From: Subdoligranulum variabile
Lineage (GTDB): Bacteria > Bacillota > Clostridia > Oscillospirales > Ruminococcaceae
Direction: 5' to 3'
Length of the DNA: 64,000 bases
NCBI GenBank assembly: GCA_003343905.1
Contig: QAKI01000066.1
Location: 62,001-126,000, forward strand
Below, one piece after another: positions 1-8,176 of this stretch; position 1 is the stretch's first letter, and the number at the start of each line of letters is the position of its first letter. Made by a program: the position numbers and the translations under genes. The notes below the pieces were generated by a model, which worked only from the letters and a program-made list of their open reading frames with translations, made no database searches and was not told the DNA's origin.

Positions 1-1
1 G

Positions 2-1303
2 CTGCCGGGCCGCCGCACGATGGCCGCCCGGCAGGGCGTCAGCGTCAATACGGTGGACACGGCCTACCAGATGCTGGCCGCCGAGGGTTTGGCCGAAGCG
101 CGGCCCCGCAGCGGCTTCTATGTGCAGAAAACCTACGGCATGCTGCACAGCCGCACGCCCGCCCGGCAGGCCGACGCCCCCCGCGCGGCCTCCGCGCAAG
201 GGCAGGAAGTGCGGTTCGACCTTTCCACCGGCAGCGTGGACACCGACCTGTTCCCCGCCCGCAGTTGGGGGCGCATCCAACGGGAACTGCTGTACCAAAG
301 CCCCGGCCTGCTGCAGCGGGGCGAGATGCAGGGCGACGAACCGCTGCGCGTACAGATTGCCCGGTATCTTTCGGCCTACCGCGGGGTGGACTGCACGCCG
401 GAACAGATCGTGGTGGGCGCCGGGATCGAGTATCTGCTGGGCTGCCTGGCGCACCTGTTTGGCGGCGGGACCGCAGCCGTGGAAAACCCCGGCTACACCC
501 GCACCCTGGCCGTTTTGCAGAACAACGGCATCCCCTGCACGCTGGTGGACATCGACGCCAGCGGCCTGCCCGCCCCGGCGCTGGAACGCAGCGGGGCCAA
601 CCTGTGCTACCTGACGCCCAGCCACCACTTTCCCACCGGCATCACGATGCCCGCCCCCCGCCGCGCCGAACTGCTGGCCTGGGCCTGCGCCCGGCCGGGA
701 CGCTATATTTTGGAGGACGACTACGATTCCGAGTTCCGCTTCGATATCCGGCCGCTGCCCAGCCTGCAGGGCATGGCGGGGCGGGACGGCCCGGTGGTCT
801 ACCTGACCACCTTCTCCAAGAGTCTGGCGCCCGGCATCCGCATCGCCTGCATGGTGCTGCCCCACGGCCTGCTGGAACGTTACCGGCGGGATTTTGCCCT
901 GTATGCCAACACCGTGAGCCGGTTCGAACAGCAAACGCTGTGCAACTTTATGGCGGGCGGCTACTTCACCCGCCATCTGGCCCGGATGCGCCTGCGCTAC
1001 AAGCGCCGCATGGAAGCCTTTGCCGCCGCCTTGCGGCAGGCGCTGCCGGGCGTGACGCTGGGCAGCGTACACAGTGGGCTGCACTTTCTGCTGACGCTGC
1101 CGGGGGCGGGCGGCGAACGCGCCATGGTGGCGGCCGCCGCCCGCGAGGGGGTGCGCCTGCGGGGCTTGAGTGAATACTATCTGGCCCGGCCGGAAAACTG
1201 CCCGCCCGACACCGTCGTGGCGGGCTACTCCGCCTTAAAAGAGGACGACATTCCCGCCGTGGCGGCGGCGCTGGCCCGCGCCTGGGGCCCCTGCCAGAAA
1301 TAA
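2..1303 (+). CDS. MocR/PdxR-type GntR-family regulator with aminotransferase-like domain, 5' partial
   Basis: The open frame runs in from the left edge, so the beginning of the N-terminal winged-helix domain is missing. What remains starts inside the GntR helix-turn-helix (ending VSVNTVDTAYQMLAAEGL, then RPRSGFYV), followed by a linker and a fold-type-I aminotransferase-like domain of about 350 residues. The PLP lysine is in TTFSKSLAPGIRI, and the YLTPSHHFPTG and ILEDDYDSEFR motifs are typical of MocR proteins. Members of this family use PLP or an amino compound as effector and often control PLP or amino-acid metabolism; the target here is unknown because the upstream side is outside the window. 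The gene ends at TAA and is followed directly by a strong terminator, so it is not co-transcribed with the next, convergent genes. The internal ATG at 20 is only the first methionine in the window, not a real start. Confidence 0.9.
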   Translation: MPGRRTMAARQGVSVNTVDTAYQMLAAEGLAEARPRSGFYVQKTYGMLHSRTPARQADAPRAASAQGQEVRFDLSTGSVDTDLFPARSWGRIQRELLYQSPGLLQRGEMQGDEPLRVQIARYLSAYRGVDCTPEQIVVGAGIEYLLGCLAHLFGGGTAAVENPGYTRTLAVLQNNGIPCTLVDIDASGLPAPALERSGANLCYLTPSHHFPTGITMPAPRRAELLAWACARPGRYILEDDYDSEFRFDIRPLPSLQGMAGRDGPVVYLTTFSKSLAPGIRIACMVLPHGLLERYRRDFALYANTVSRFEQQTLCNFMAGGYFTRHLARMRLRYKRRMEAFAAALRQALPGVTLGSVHSGLHFLLTLPGAGGERAMVAAAAREGVRLRGLSEYYLARPENCPPDTVVAGYSALKEDDIPAVAAALARAWGPCQK

Positions 1304-1306
1304 CAA

Positions 1307-1336
1307 AGACCGGGACGGCCAACGCCGTCCCGGTCT
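1307..1336. terminator. Bidirectional intrinsic terminator
   Basis: Perfect 13-base arms (1307-1319 and 1324-1336) with a CAAC loop separate two convergent genes. A short T-rich run follows on the plus strand. Confidence 0.85.
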
Positions 1337-1355
1337 GTTTGCTGTATCTTTTGTT

Positions 1356-2249
1356 TTACTTGGCCGCGCCGCCGGAAATTTCCTGAATGGCCGCCACAGT
1401 GGCCGCCAGATTCTGCATATCGCTGGGCACGATGAGCTTGGTGGCCTTGCCGTCCGCCACCTTCTCCATGGCTTCCATGCTGCGCAGGGCCAGCATGCTC
1501 TGGGTGGGGTGTGCTTCGTTGATCATGCGGATGGCGTCCGCCTGGGCCTTCTGCACGGTCAGCAGGGCCTGGGCCTCGCCTTCCGCCTCCCGGATGCGCT
1601 GCTGCTTGACAGCCTCGGCGCGCAGGATGGCCGATTCCTTTTCGCCTTCGGCACGGGTGATGGCCGCCTGCTTTTCGCCTTCGGCCAGCAGGATGGAGGC
1701 GCGCTTCTCGCGGTCCGCCTTCATCTGCTTTTCCATCGCCTGCCGGATCTCCAGCGGCGGCTCGATGTTTTTCAGCTCCACGCGGTTGACCTTGATGCCC
1801 CAGCGGTCGGTGGACTCATCCAGGCTGGCCGTGATGCGGCCGTTGATGGTATCGCGGCTGGTCAGCGTTTCGTCCAGCGTCATGGAACCGATGATGTCAC
1901 GCAGGGTCGTGGCAGACAGGTTCTCGATCGCCTGGATCGGGCGGTTTACGCCGTAGGTATACAGCTTCGCATCAAACACCTGGAAGAACACCACGGTGTC
2001 GATCATCATGGTGACGTTGTCGCGGGTGATGACGGGCTGGGGCTGGAAATCTGCGGCTTCTTCCTTGAGGGAAACGCGGCGGGCGACCCGTTCCACAAAC
2101 GGCACGCGCAGATGCAGGCCCGCACCCCAGGTATCCTTATAGACGCCCAACCATTCCACGACGTAGGCGTTGGACTGGGGCACGATGACGATGCACCGCA
2201 CCAGCACGATCAGAATCAGGATCAGGATGATTACAAATGCCAGGATCAT
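1356..2249 (-). CDS. SPFH/Band 7 (stomatin/QmcA-like) membrane protein
   Basis: The 297-residue protein has one N-terminal transmembrane helix (residues about 2-22, very rich in I, L and V), then an SPFH/Band 7 domain (starting near VPQSNAYVVEWLGVY, with LRVPFVERVARRVSLKE), then a long charged coiled coil of ARAEGEKQAAI-type repeats. This is the bacterial stomatin/QmcA arrangement. Such proteins form large membrane-attached oligomers and scaffold membrane microdomains or guard proteases; no enzymatic role is expected. It lies 29 bases downstream of an NfeD gene, the classic partner, and is very probably co-transcribed with it. The AGGAGG-type site just upstream of 2249 supports this start. 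Family assignment is firm; the cellular job is inferred from family knowledge. Confidence 0.93.
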   Translation of the reverse strand: MILAFVIILILILIVLVRCIVIVPQSNAYVVEWLGVYKDTWGAGLHLRVPFVERVARRVSLKEEAADFQPQPVITRDNVTMMIDTVVFFQVFDAKLYTYGVNRPIQAIENLSATTLRDIIGSMTLDETLTSRDTINGRITASLDESTDRWGIKVNRVELKNIEPPLEIRQAMEKQMKADREKRASILLAEGEKQAAITRAEGEKESAILRAEAVKQQRIREAEGEAQALLTVQKAQADAIRMINEAHPTQSMLALRSMEAMEKVADGKATKLIVPSDMQNLAATVAAIQEISGGAAK

Positions 2250-2278
2250 AATAGGGACCTCCTTTTTTCACCGGGGAA

Positions 2279-2728
2279 TCAAACGGTGGCTGTGTCGGCA
2301 GTCACCGGGCACACGATCAGAACCGCGCCATCCACATCGGTCACTTTGCAGGGCGTGCCCTTGGGCATGGGGATCTCGGCGCGCGCCTGCCAGTCCAGGC
2401 CGTCCACATGGACGCGGCCCAGGTAACCGGGCTGGATATCCGCCAGCACATAGCCCTGTTTGCCGATGGTCAGCGGCGAACCGTTGGTCACCGGCGGCTT
2501 GTTCTGCCGGCGGCGCTTAGCCAGCGTGGGCACCATGATGCACAGCGCAATGGCAGAGACCACGGCAAACACCAGCGCCTGTACCGTCAGGGAATCGGTC
2601 AGGAAGCTGGCGACCAGCGCGGCCACCGCGCCAGCGGCGAACCAGATGGACACCAGCGCCGTGGTGCAGGCTTCCAGCACCACGAATGCGGCGGCTGCGA
2701 TCAGCCAAAATACAGTTGCGGCAGTCAT
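2279..2728 (-). CDS. NfeD-like membrane protein
   Basis: The 149-residue protein has two to three N-terminal membrane helices (residues about 4-70, for example FWLIAAAAFVVLEACTTALVSIW) and a C-terminal OB-fold-like soluble domain (about 85-145: GKQGYVLADIQPGYLGRVHVDGLDWQA as two adjacent strands). This is the short NfeD form without a ClpP-like protease domain. NfeD proteins pair with SPFH proteins, and the SPFH gene follows immediately on the same strand. Translation starts at an ATG preceded by AAAGGAGG, and a consensus promoter lies about 40 bases further upstream. Confidence 0.9.
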   Translation of the reverse strand: MTAATVFWLIAAAAFVVLEACTTALVSIWFAAGAVAALVASFLTDSLTVQALVFAVVSAIALCIMVPTLAKRRRQNKPPVTNGSPLTIGKQGYVLADIQPGYLGRVHVDGLDWQARAEIPMPKGTPCKVTDVDGAVLIVCPVTADTATV

Positions 2729-2767
2729 AACAGAATACCTCCTTTCACAGGGTTCCTGTTTGGAAAC

Positions 2768-2796
2768 ACTTTAACACGTCAAAGCGCGGCTGTCAA
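2768..2796 (-). promoter_or_regulatory. Sigma-A promoter of the nfeD-SPFH operon
   Basis: On the minus strand TTGACA (2791-2796) and TAAAGT (2768-2773) are separated by exactly 17 bases, about 40 bases before the nfeD start. Confidence 0.75.
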
Positions 2797-2913
2797 GTTT
2801 TTTCATGTAAAATTTCGGCGTCTTTTCTTCCATTTCTGTACATTTTGCCAAAATCCGCCACTTGGCAAGGCCGCGCGCTTACGATCCAGAAGATGCGCGC
2901 CCGCAGCAAAAAA

Positions 2914-3184
2914 TGCCCCTCCTGCGGCGGGACAGAGCTTGTCGTGAAACTCGACAAGCTCCAAAAGGGGCAACAGTCGCGCACGGCGATGCCTGACGCT
3001 CCTGCTTCCCCCTTTGGATTCCCCTTCGACAAAATTTTGCGGCAAATCGCGCAATCGGCCTGTGGCCTCATACACAATTTGCCGCAAAATTTCCCTGTAT
3101 GTGTTGCCAGCGTCGGCGCAGGTCCGCCGCTGGCAACAAATTTTGAATCTTTTTCGACAGTATGATACCCCGCCTGCGGCGGGG
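2914..3184. repeat. Non-coding block with four nested or tandem perfect inverted repeats
   Basis: This fills most of the 476-base gap between nfeD and the amylase gene. It holds (1) TGCCCCT/AGGGGCA (2914-2920, 2966-2972) enclosing GAGCTTGTCG/CGACAAGCTC (2935-2944, 2952-2961); (2) a perfect 16-base pair AAATTTTGCGGCAAAT/ATTTGCCGCAAAATTT (3032-3047, 3077-3092); (3) GTTGCCAGCG/CGCTGGCAAC (3103-3112, 3128-3137); (4) CCCCGCC/GGCGGGG (3168-3174, 3178-3184). Open frames cross it on both strands, but none has a usable ribosome binding site or a recognisable product. It could be a dispersed repeat (MITE- or REP-like) or a structured RNA; the sequence alone does not decide. Confidence 0.6.
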
Positions 3185-3204
3185 CATTGGGAAAGCGCAA
3201 ATTA

Positions 3205-5055
3205 TCAGTAGATCGAAAAATAACCCACATGTTCGGGGGCGTTGTCCTCCACCAGTACGGTGAAGCCGCCGGGGTTGACCTCGGCCGATTTGCCGAAGGC
3301 AGTCTCCGCCAGCAGGTGCGGGCCGCGGTTGAGAATGATCTCAGCCGTCTGGGTCCTGCCGACGCGGCGGTAGTGCAGCACGTCCCCCTCGGCGCGCACG
3401 ATCTCCATGCGGCCGCCGTCGAAAGCGTCGCAGGTCCTGCGCAGCCGGGCCAGGTTGCGCAGCGGGCCGCGCAGCCGTTCCTCGGTGGAATTCCAGTCGA
3501 AGTAGGCGCGGTTGAAGGGGTCGCGGTAGCCCTGCATACCGATCTCGTCCCCGTAATACACACTGGGAACGCCCGGCAGCGTGAAGATCATCGCGTAGCC
3601 CAGCAGCATTTTGCGCAGCCCGTCATCCACCTTCCAGGGGGCCACGCGGCGGCCGCTCTGCCAGTAGCGGTCCCGGCCGTTGGCGGGCTCGCCCGCGATG
3701 GCCGTCAGCGCGCGCTCGGTGTCATGGGTGGAGAGGAAATTCATCAAACAGTGCAGCGCCGGGGGCGGGTAATGCTCGCAGATGGTCATGATCTGCTCGC
3801 TGACGGACGCCGCGCTCTCGCCGCCCAGGTAGGCCAGCACCGCGTTGCGGAAGGGGTAGTTCATCACAGCGTCCAGTCCCCTGCCCCGCAGGTAGGTGCG
3901 GCGCACGCCGAACGCTTCCTTGGTCGTGGCGTCCTCCCACACTTCCCCGATGAGCAGCTTGTCCTCGCCGTGGGCCTTGACGGCCTGGCGGATCTTTTCA
4001 ATAAAGGAATCCGGCAGTTCGTCGGCCACGTCCAGCCGGAAGCCCGACGCCCCCAGGTTCAGCCAGGTGTCGATCACGCCGCCGGGGCCGCAGACGAATT
4101 CCTCGTAGGAAGGCGAATCCTCCTGCACTTCGGGCAGCGTTTCAAAGCCCCACCAGCAGCGGTAGCCGCTGGGATAGCCGGAATCGAAGTCATACCAACT
4201 GCGGTACGGCGAATGGCGGTCGCGGTACGCGCCGCCCGGACCATACCGGCCTTCCCGGTTGAAGTAGCGGGAATCGGACCCCGTATGGCTGAACACACCG
4301 TCCAGAATGATGCGGATGCCCTCTTTCGCCGCGGCGGCGCACAGGGCGGCGAAGTCCTCGTTGGTGCCCAGCAGCGGGTCCGCCTTGAGGTAATCCGCCG
4401 TATTGTAACGGTGGTTGGCGTGGGCTTCAAAGATGGGGTTCAGATAGATGCAGGTCACGCCCAGGTCCCGCAGGTAGGGCAGTTTTTGCTGGATGCCCGC
4501 GAAGTCCCCGCCGTAGTAGTCCATGTTCAGGTAGCCGTCGTCCTGTTCCGTGGGCCAGAAGTAGGGTTCCCCTGTCTTGTCGGCCCGGTAGATCCGGTCG
4601 GCAAAGGGCATGGGTTTGTTGGGCACGCCCTCACAGAAGCGGTCGGGGAAGATCTGGTACATGGTGCCGTTGCGGAACCAGTCCGGCGTGGTGAACTCCG
4701 GCTCATAGACCGTGAGCTGCCAGCAGTCCCCGCCGGTCCAGCTCAGGGTCCCTTCGCCGCCGGGACCGCGGTAGATCTTGCGGAAGTCGGTATATAAATC
4801 AAAATAATAGAAGTACAGCCCCGATGTAGTGGGCGCGATGGTAAAGGTGAAATGGTTGACCTGGGGCGTCTGGCCGTCGAACGTCATGCGGTAGTGGACG
4901 GGGTCCTCCCGGTCTTTGGTCAGTACCAGGTGGGGGTCCACATAGCCCAGTTCTTCCGGGACGGTCAGGTGGAAGGTCACCGCCTGCCCGGCCGGCACGG
5001 CGCCGAAGGGCGTCTTGCAGGCGGGGTCCAGGCTGTTGAAATAGGTATGCGGCAT
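3205..5055 (-). CDS. GH13 alpha-amylase family enzyme (cyclomaltodextrinase/neopullulanase-like)
   Basis: The 616-residue protein has an N-terminal beta-sandwich domain of about 115 residues, then a GH13 (beta/alpha)8 barrel starting at WFRNGTMYQIFPDRF. Conserved regions are visible: DGVFSHTG, the nucleophile aspartate in GFRLDVADELP, the acid/base glutamate in LIGEVWED and FLSTHDTER. A C-terminal beta domain ends the protein. There is no signal peptide, so it should cleave maltodextrins or branched glucans in the cytoplasm. It lies 72 bases downstream of glycogen phosphorylase, which fits a glycogen/maltodextrin turnover operon. I chose the ATG at 5055 because GGGAGG sits 7 bases before it; an in-frame extension upstream to 5118 lacks a ribosome binding site. 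Exact substrate specificity cannot be read from sequence. Confidence 0.92.
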   Translation of the reverse strand: MPHTYFNSLDPACKTPFGAVPAGQAVTFHLTVPEELGYVDPHLVLTKDREDPVHYRMTFDGQTPQVNHFTFTIAPTTSGLYFYYFDLYTDFRKIYRGPGGEGTLSWTGGDCWQLTVYEPEFTTPDWFRNGTMYQIFPDRFCEGVPNKPMPFADRIYRADKTGEPYFWPTEQDDGYLNMDYYGGDFAGIQQKLPYLRDLGVTCIYLNPIFEAHANHRYNTADYLKADPLLGTNEDFAALCAAAAKEGIRIILDGVFSHTGSDSRYFNREGRYGPGGAYRDRHSPYRSWYDFDSGYPSGYRCWWGFETLPEVQEDSPSYEEFVCGPGGVIDTWLNLGASGFRLDVADELPDSFIEKIRQAVKAHGEDKLLIGEVWEDATTKEAFGVRRTYLRGRGLDAVMNYPFRNAVLAYLGGESAASVSEQIMTICEHYPPPALHCLMNFLSTHDTERALTAIAGEPANGRDRYWQSGRRVAPWKVDDGLRKMLLGYAMIFTLPGVPSVYYGDEIGMQGYRDPFNRAYFDWNSTEERLRGPLRNLARLRRTCDAFDGGRMEIVRAEGDVLHYRRVGRTQTAEIILNRGPHLLAETAFGKSAEVNPGGFTVLVEDNAPEHVGYFSIY

Positions 5056-5072
5056 GCAAAGCCTCCCGCTGT

Positions 5073-5110
5073 AATAATAAAAGCTGCCGCGGTCGGGCGG
5101 CCGCGGCAGC
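5073..5110 (-). terminator. Hairpin attenuator between glgP and the GH13 gene
   Basis: The 10-base arms 5083-5092 and 5101-5110 form a GC-rich hairpin followed on the minus strand by a T-rich run (TTTTATTATTA). It would stop part of the transcripts after glgP and so lower amylase expression relative to phosphorylase. Confidence 0.6.
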
Positions 5111-5127
5111 AGATCCACACAGGAAAA

Positions 5128-7530
5128 TTATTTGACCGGCGTAGCGCCCCAAATATCGCGCGCGTAATCCATGATGGAACGGTCCGCGCTGAAGATGCCG
5201 GAATTGGCAATGTTCATCAGGCTCATGCGGTTCCATTTCCGCTTATCGCTGTACAGCTCCTGGACCGTCTTCTGGGCGCGGCGGTAATCCTTGAAGTCCG
5301 CCATGACCATATAGGGGTCAGAGTTGCGCAGGTTGCTGGTGATCTCGCTGAAGTTTTCGCCGTTCCAGCCGCGTTCCAGCAGGTCCAGCACCGCCATGGC
5401 GGTATTGTCGCCGGAGATGAAGGCCGACGGATGGTAGCCCATGCCCTTGAGGGCGTTCACTTCGGGCGTCAGCATACCGAAGATGATCTCGTTCTCATGG
5501 CCGGCGGCGTCAGCGATCTCGACGTTGGCGCCGTCCAGGGTGCCCAGCGTGATGGCGCCGTTGAGCATGAACTTCATGTTGCCGGTGCCGGAAGCCTCAG
5601 TGCCCGCCAGGGAGATCTGCTCCGACACTTCGGAAGCGGGCATCAGCCGCTCGGACAGGGTGACGCAGTAGTCCTCCAGGTAGACGATGCGCAGTTTTTC
5701 ACGCACGGCGGGATCTTCGTCGATCATCTTGCCCAGCTTGCAGATCATGCGGATCATCTGCTTGGCCATATAGTAGCCGGGGGCCGCCTTGGCGCCAAAG
5801 ATATAGGTCTTGGGCGTGAACTCGGCGTTGGGGTTGTTCTTGAGGTAGAGGTACTCCGCCGCGATGTTCAGCGCGTTCAGGTGCTGGCGCTTGTACTCGT
5901 GCATGCGCTTGACCTGGCAGTCAAAGATGGAGTTGGGGTCGATGACCTGGCCGGTAGCCTTTTCCAGATAATTGGCGAACGCCACCTTGTTCTCGTACTT
6001 GACCTTGCCCAGCTTTTCGAGCATGGCGCTGTCGTCGGCGTACTTTTCAAACTTCTTCAGCTCGGCGGCGTTCTGCTTGAAGCCGTCGCCGATGGCCTCT
6101 TCCAGCAGGCCGGTCAGGCCGGGGTTGGAAGCCAGCAGCCAGCGGCGGTAGGCGATGCCGTTGGTGACGTTCTTGAACGCCTTGGGCTTGAACAGGTAGT
6201 AGTCGTGGAACACGCTGTCCTTGATGATCTCGCTGTGCAGCTTGGAAACGCCGTTGATGGCGTGGCAGACATAGGCGCAGATGTTGGCGGTGCGCACCTG
6301 GTTGTCGCCCAGGATCGCCATATAGTTGATCTTGCCGTAGTCGCCGGGGAAAGCCTTCTCCAGTTCCATGCGGCAGCGGCGGTCCAGCTCGCAGACGATC
6401 TGCCAGATGCGCGGCAGGGTGCTGCGGAAGATATCGGCGTTCCACTTTTCCAGCGCCTCGCTCATGACCGTGTGGTTGGTGTAGGCAAAGACCTTGCGGC
6501 AGATGTCGAAAGCGGTATCCCAGTCATAGCTGCACTCATCCAGCAAAATGCGCATCATTTCGGGGATGGCGACGGTGGGATGGGTGTCGTTGAGCTGGAT
6601 GGCGACCTTTTCGGGCAGGTTGTCGAGGGTGCCGTACTGGTTCAGGTGGTTCTGCAGGATATCCGCGATGGAAGCGGCCGAGAAGAAATACTGCTGGCGC
6701 AGGCGCAGGATCTTGCCCTCGGTATGGTTGTCGTTGGGGTACAGGATCTTGGAGATCAGTTCCGCCGAAGCCGACTGGCTGATGGCCGTGTTGTAGTTGC
6801 CGGCGTTGAAGCTGCTCATATCGAAGCTGGGCGCCTTGGCCTGCCACAGGCGCAGCTTGGAAACGCCCTGGCTGCCGTAACCGGCCACATACATATCGTT
6901 GGGCACGGCAATGACCGAATTGTAGTTCTCGTACTTCACATGGTGGAAGCCGCCCTCCCAGGTCTCGATGGCCTGGCCGTCAAAGCGGATCTCCTGCGCC
7001 TGGTCGGGGTGGGACTTGATCCACACCTGGCCGCCGGGCAGCCAGTTATCGGCCGTTTCCTGCTGCCAGCCGTCCACGATCTTCTGCTTGAAGATGCCGT
7101 ACTCGTACAGGATGGAGTAGCCGGTGCCGGGGATGCAGTCGGTGGCCATGCCGTCCAGGTAGCAGGCCGCCAGACGGCCCAGGCCGCCGTTGCCCAGGCC
7201 CGCGTCGGGTTCGCGGTCGTAGATGGTGTCGATCTTGATGTCGGCGTCAGCCAGCACGCTCTCGGCCACTTCGTTCAGCCCCAGGTTGAACAGGCTGGTG
7301 CGCAGGCTGCGGCCCATCAGGAACTCCATGCACAGGTAGTAGACCTGCTTTTTGCCCTCGCCCAGGACCTTGGCCTGGAACTTCTTCTGCCGGTCGGACA
7401 TGATCTGGCGGGTGATGGCCGCCAGGCAGCGGTAGATCTGGTCGGCAGAGGCCATGTCCAGCGTGACATTGCACTCGCTCATCAGGGTGTCCTTCAGCAG
7501 CTTTTCAAATTCGTGCTTCGTATATTTCAA
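5128..7530 (-). CDS. glgP: Glycogen/maltodextrin phosphorylase
   Basis: The 800-residue protein matches GT35 phosphorylases along its whole length. Visible family signatures are GNGGLGRLAACYLDGMAT, the VAIQLNDTHPTVAIPEMMR block, the HEYKRQHLN motif and the PLP site EASGTGNMKFMLNGA with the lysine that binds the cofactor. It releases glucose-1-phosphate from alpha-1,4-glucan ends using inorganic phosphate. Length and motif order are normal. Translation most likely begins at the TTG at 7530 (protein starts MKYTKHEFE), with GGAGAG about 8 bases upstream. The gene heads a two-gene operon with the GH13 enzyme downstream, driven by a good promoter at 7623-7651. Confidence 0.97.
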   Translation of the reverse strand: MKYTKHEFEKLLKDTLMSECNVTLDMASADQIYRCLAAITRQIMSDRQKKFQAKVLGEGKKQVYYLCMEFLMGRSLRTSLFNLGLNEVAESVLADADIKIDTIYDREPDAGLGNGGLGRLAACYLDGMATDCIPGTGYSILYEYGIFKQKIVDGWQQETADNWLPGGQVWIKSHPDQAQEIRFDGQAIETWEGGFHHVKYENYNSVIAVPNDMYVAGYGSQGVSKLRLWQAKAPSFDMSSFNAGNYNTAISQSASAELISKILYPNDNHTEGKILRLRQQYFFSAASIADILQNHLNQYGTLDNLPEKVAIQLNDTHPTVAIPEMMRILLDECSYDWDTAFDICRKVFAYTNHTVMSEALEKWNADIFRSTLPRIWQIVCELDRRCRMELEKAFPGDYGKINYMAILGDNQVRTANICAYVCHAINGVSKLHSEIIKDSVFHDYYLFKPKAFKNVTNGIAYRRWLLASNPGLTGLLEEAIGDGFKQNAAELKKFEKYADDSAMLEKLGKVKYENKVAFANYLEKATGQVIDPNSIFDCQVKRMHEYKRQHLNALNIAAEYLYLKNNPNAEFTPKTYIFGAKAAPGYYMAKQMIRMICKLGKMIDEDPAVREKLRIVYLEDYCVTLSERLMPASEVSEQISLAGTEASGTGNMKFMLNGAITLGTLDGANVEIADAAGHENEIIFGMLTPEVNALKGMGYHPSAFISGDNTAMAVLDLLERGWNGENFSEITSNLRNSDPYMVMADFKDYRRAQKTVQELYSDKRKWNRMSLMNIANSGIFSADRSIMDYARDIWGATPVK

Positions 7531-7622
7531 AACCGTTCTCTCCTTGCTTTTTATTTTATGGGATCACTGATTTCGTTGTACTGGTTTAACCGATCAAATG
7601 GCTGTCAGTCTTGCCGTACTTG

Positions 7623-7651
7623 ATTATAGCCAAAATTGAACGTGTTCGCAA
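7623..7651 (-). promoter_or_regulatory. Promoter of the glgP-GH13 operon
   Basis: On the minus strand TTGCGA (7646-7651) and TATAAT (7623-7628) are 17 bases apart, leaving a leader of roughly 85 bases before glgP. Confidence 0.7.
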
Positions 7652-7725
7652 GGGATTTTTACTGATTCCCCCGGTCTTTTTCTACTTTTCCACAAAAAGG
7701 GCTTTTTCCGGCGGCTTTTTTGTAT

Positions 7726-7731
7726 TATAAT
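7726..7731 (+). promoter_or_regulatory. Likely -10 element of the zapA operon
   Basis: TATAAT lies about 65 bases before zapA in an AT-rich stretch. No convincing -35 hexamer is visible at 16-18 bases, so this is tentative. Confidence 0.4.
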
Positions 7732-7798
7732 ATAGGTAAAAAACACCCCCGGCCCTGCCCCGGGCGGAAAATAAGCAGATAAGAAGGAGAACATTTTT

Positions 7799-8176
7799 AT
7801 GGGAATGGCTACCTCTAAGGTGCGGTTGAACATCTGCGGGTCCAGCTATGTCGTCAACACCAGTGAGAGCGAGGACTACATGCAGAATCTGGCCGACCGG
7901 CTGAATCTGGATATGAACGAGATGATGGCGTCCTCCAACTCGGTGTCCATCACCACCGCGGCCGTGATGACGGCGCTGAACTACCGCGACGAGCTGGAAA
8001 AGGCCAGCGGCAGCGCCGACAATATGCGCCGCCAGATCAAGGATTACCTGGAGGACGCCGCCAGCGCCAAGATGGCCGCCGAGGAAGTGCGCCGCGAAAA
8101 CGCCGCCCTCAAGCGCCGCATCGACGATCTGGAGCGCCGCCTGCGCCGCGCAGAGAACAGCAAGGAGATGCCGTGA
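7799..8176 (+). CDS. zapA: ZapA-like cell division protein
   Basis: The 125-residue protein begins with the ZapA beta-hairpin/helix fold (KVRLNICGSSYVVNTSESEDYMQNLADRLN) and continues into a long alpha-helical, charged coiled coil (residues about 60-122). ZapA binds FtsZ and bundles protofilaments at the division ring. An AAGAAGGAG site precedes the ATG. Its stop codon overlaps the GTG start of the U32 gene, so the two are translationally coupled. Confidence 0.88.
   Translation: MGMATSKVRLNICGSSYVVNTSESEDYMQNLADRLNLDMNEMMASSNSVSITTAAVMTALNYRDELEKASGSADNMRRQIKDYLEDAASAKMAAEEVRRENAALKRRIDDLERRLRRAENSKEMP

Noticed and set aside
498..505. Window bases 498-505
   Set aside because: These lie inside the MocR-type regulator and hold nothing special; the number 498-505 refers to protein residues of the large gene at 48813-52499.
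4852..7623. A 923-codon open frame on the plus strand opposite glycogen phosphorylase
   Set aside because: It is a mirror of the phosphorylase codon bias in GC-rich DNA, rich in V, A, G, L and D, with no domain or start signal.
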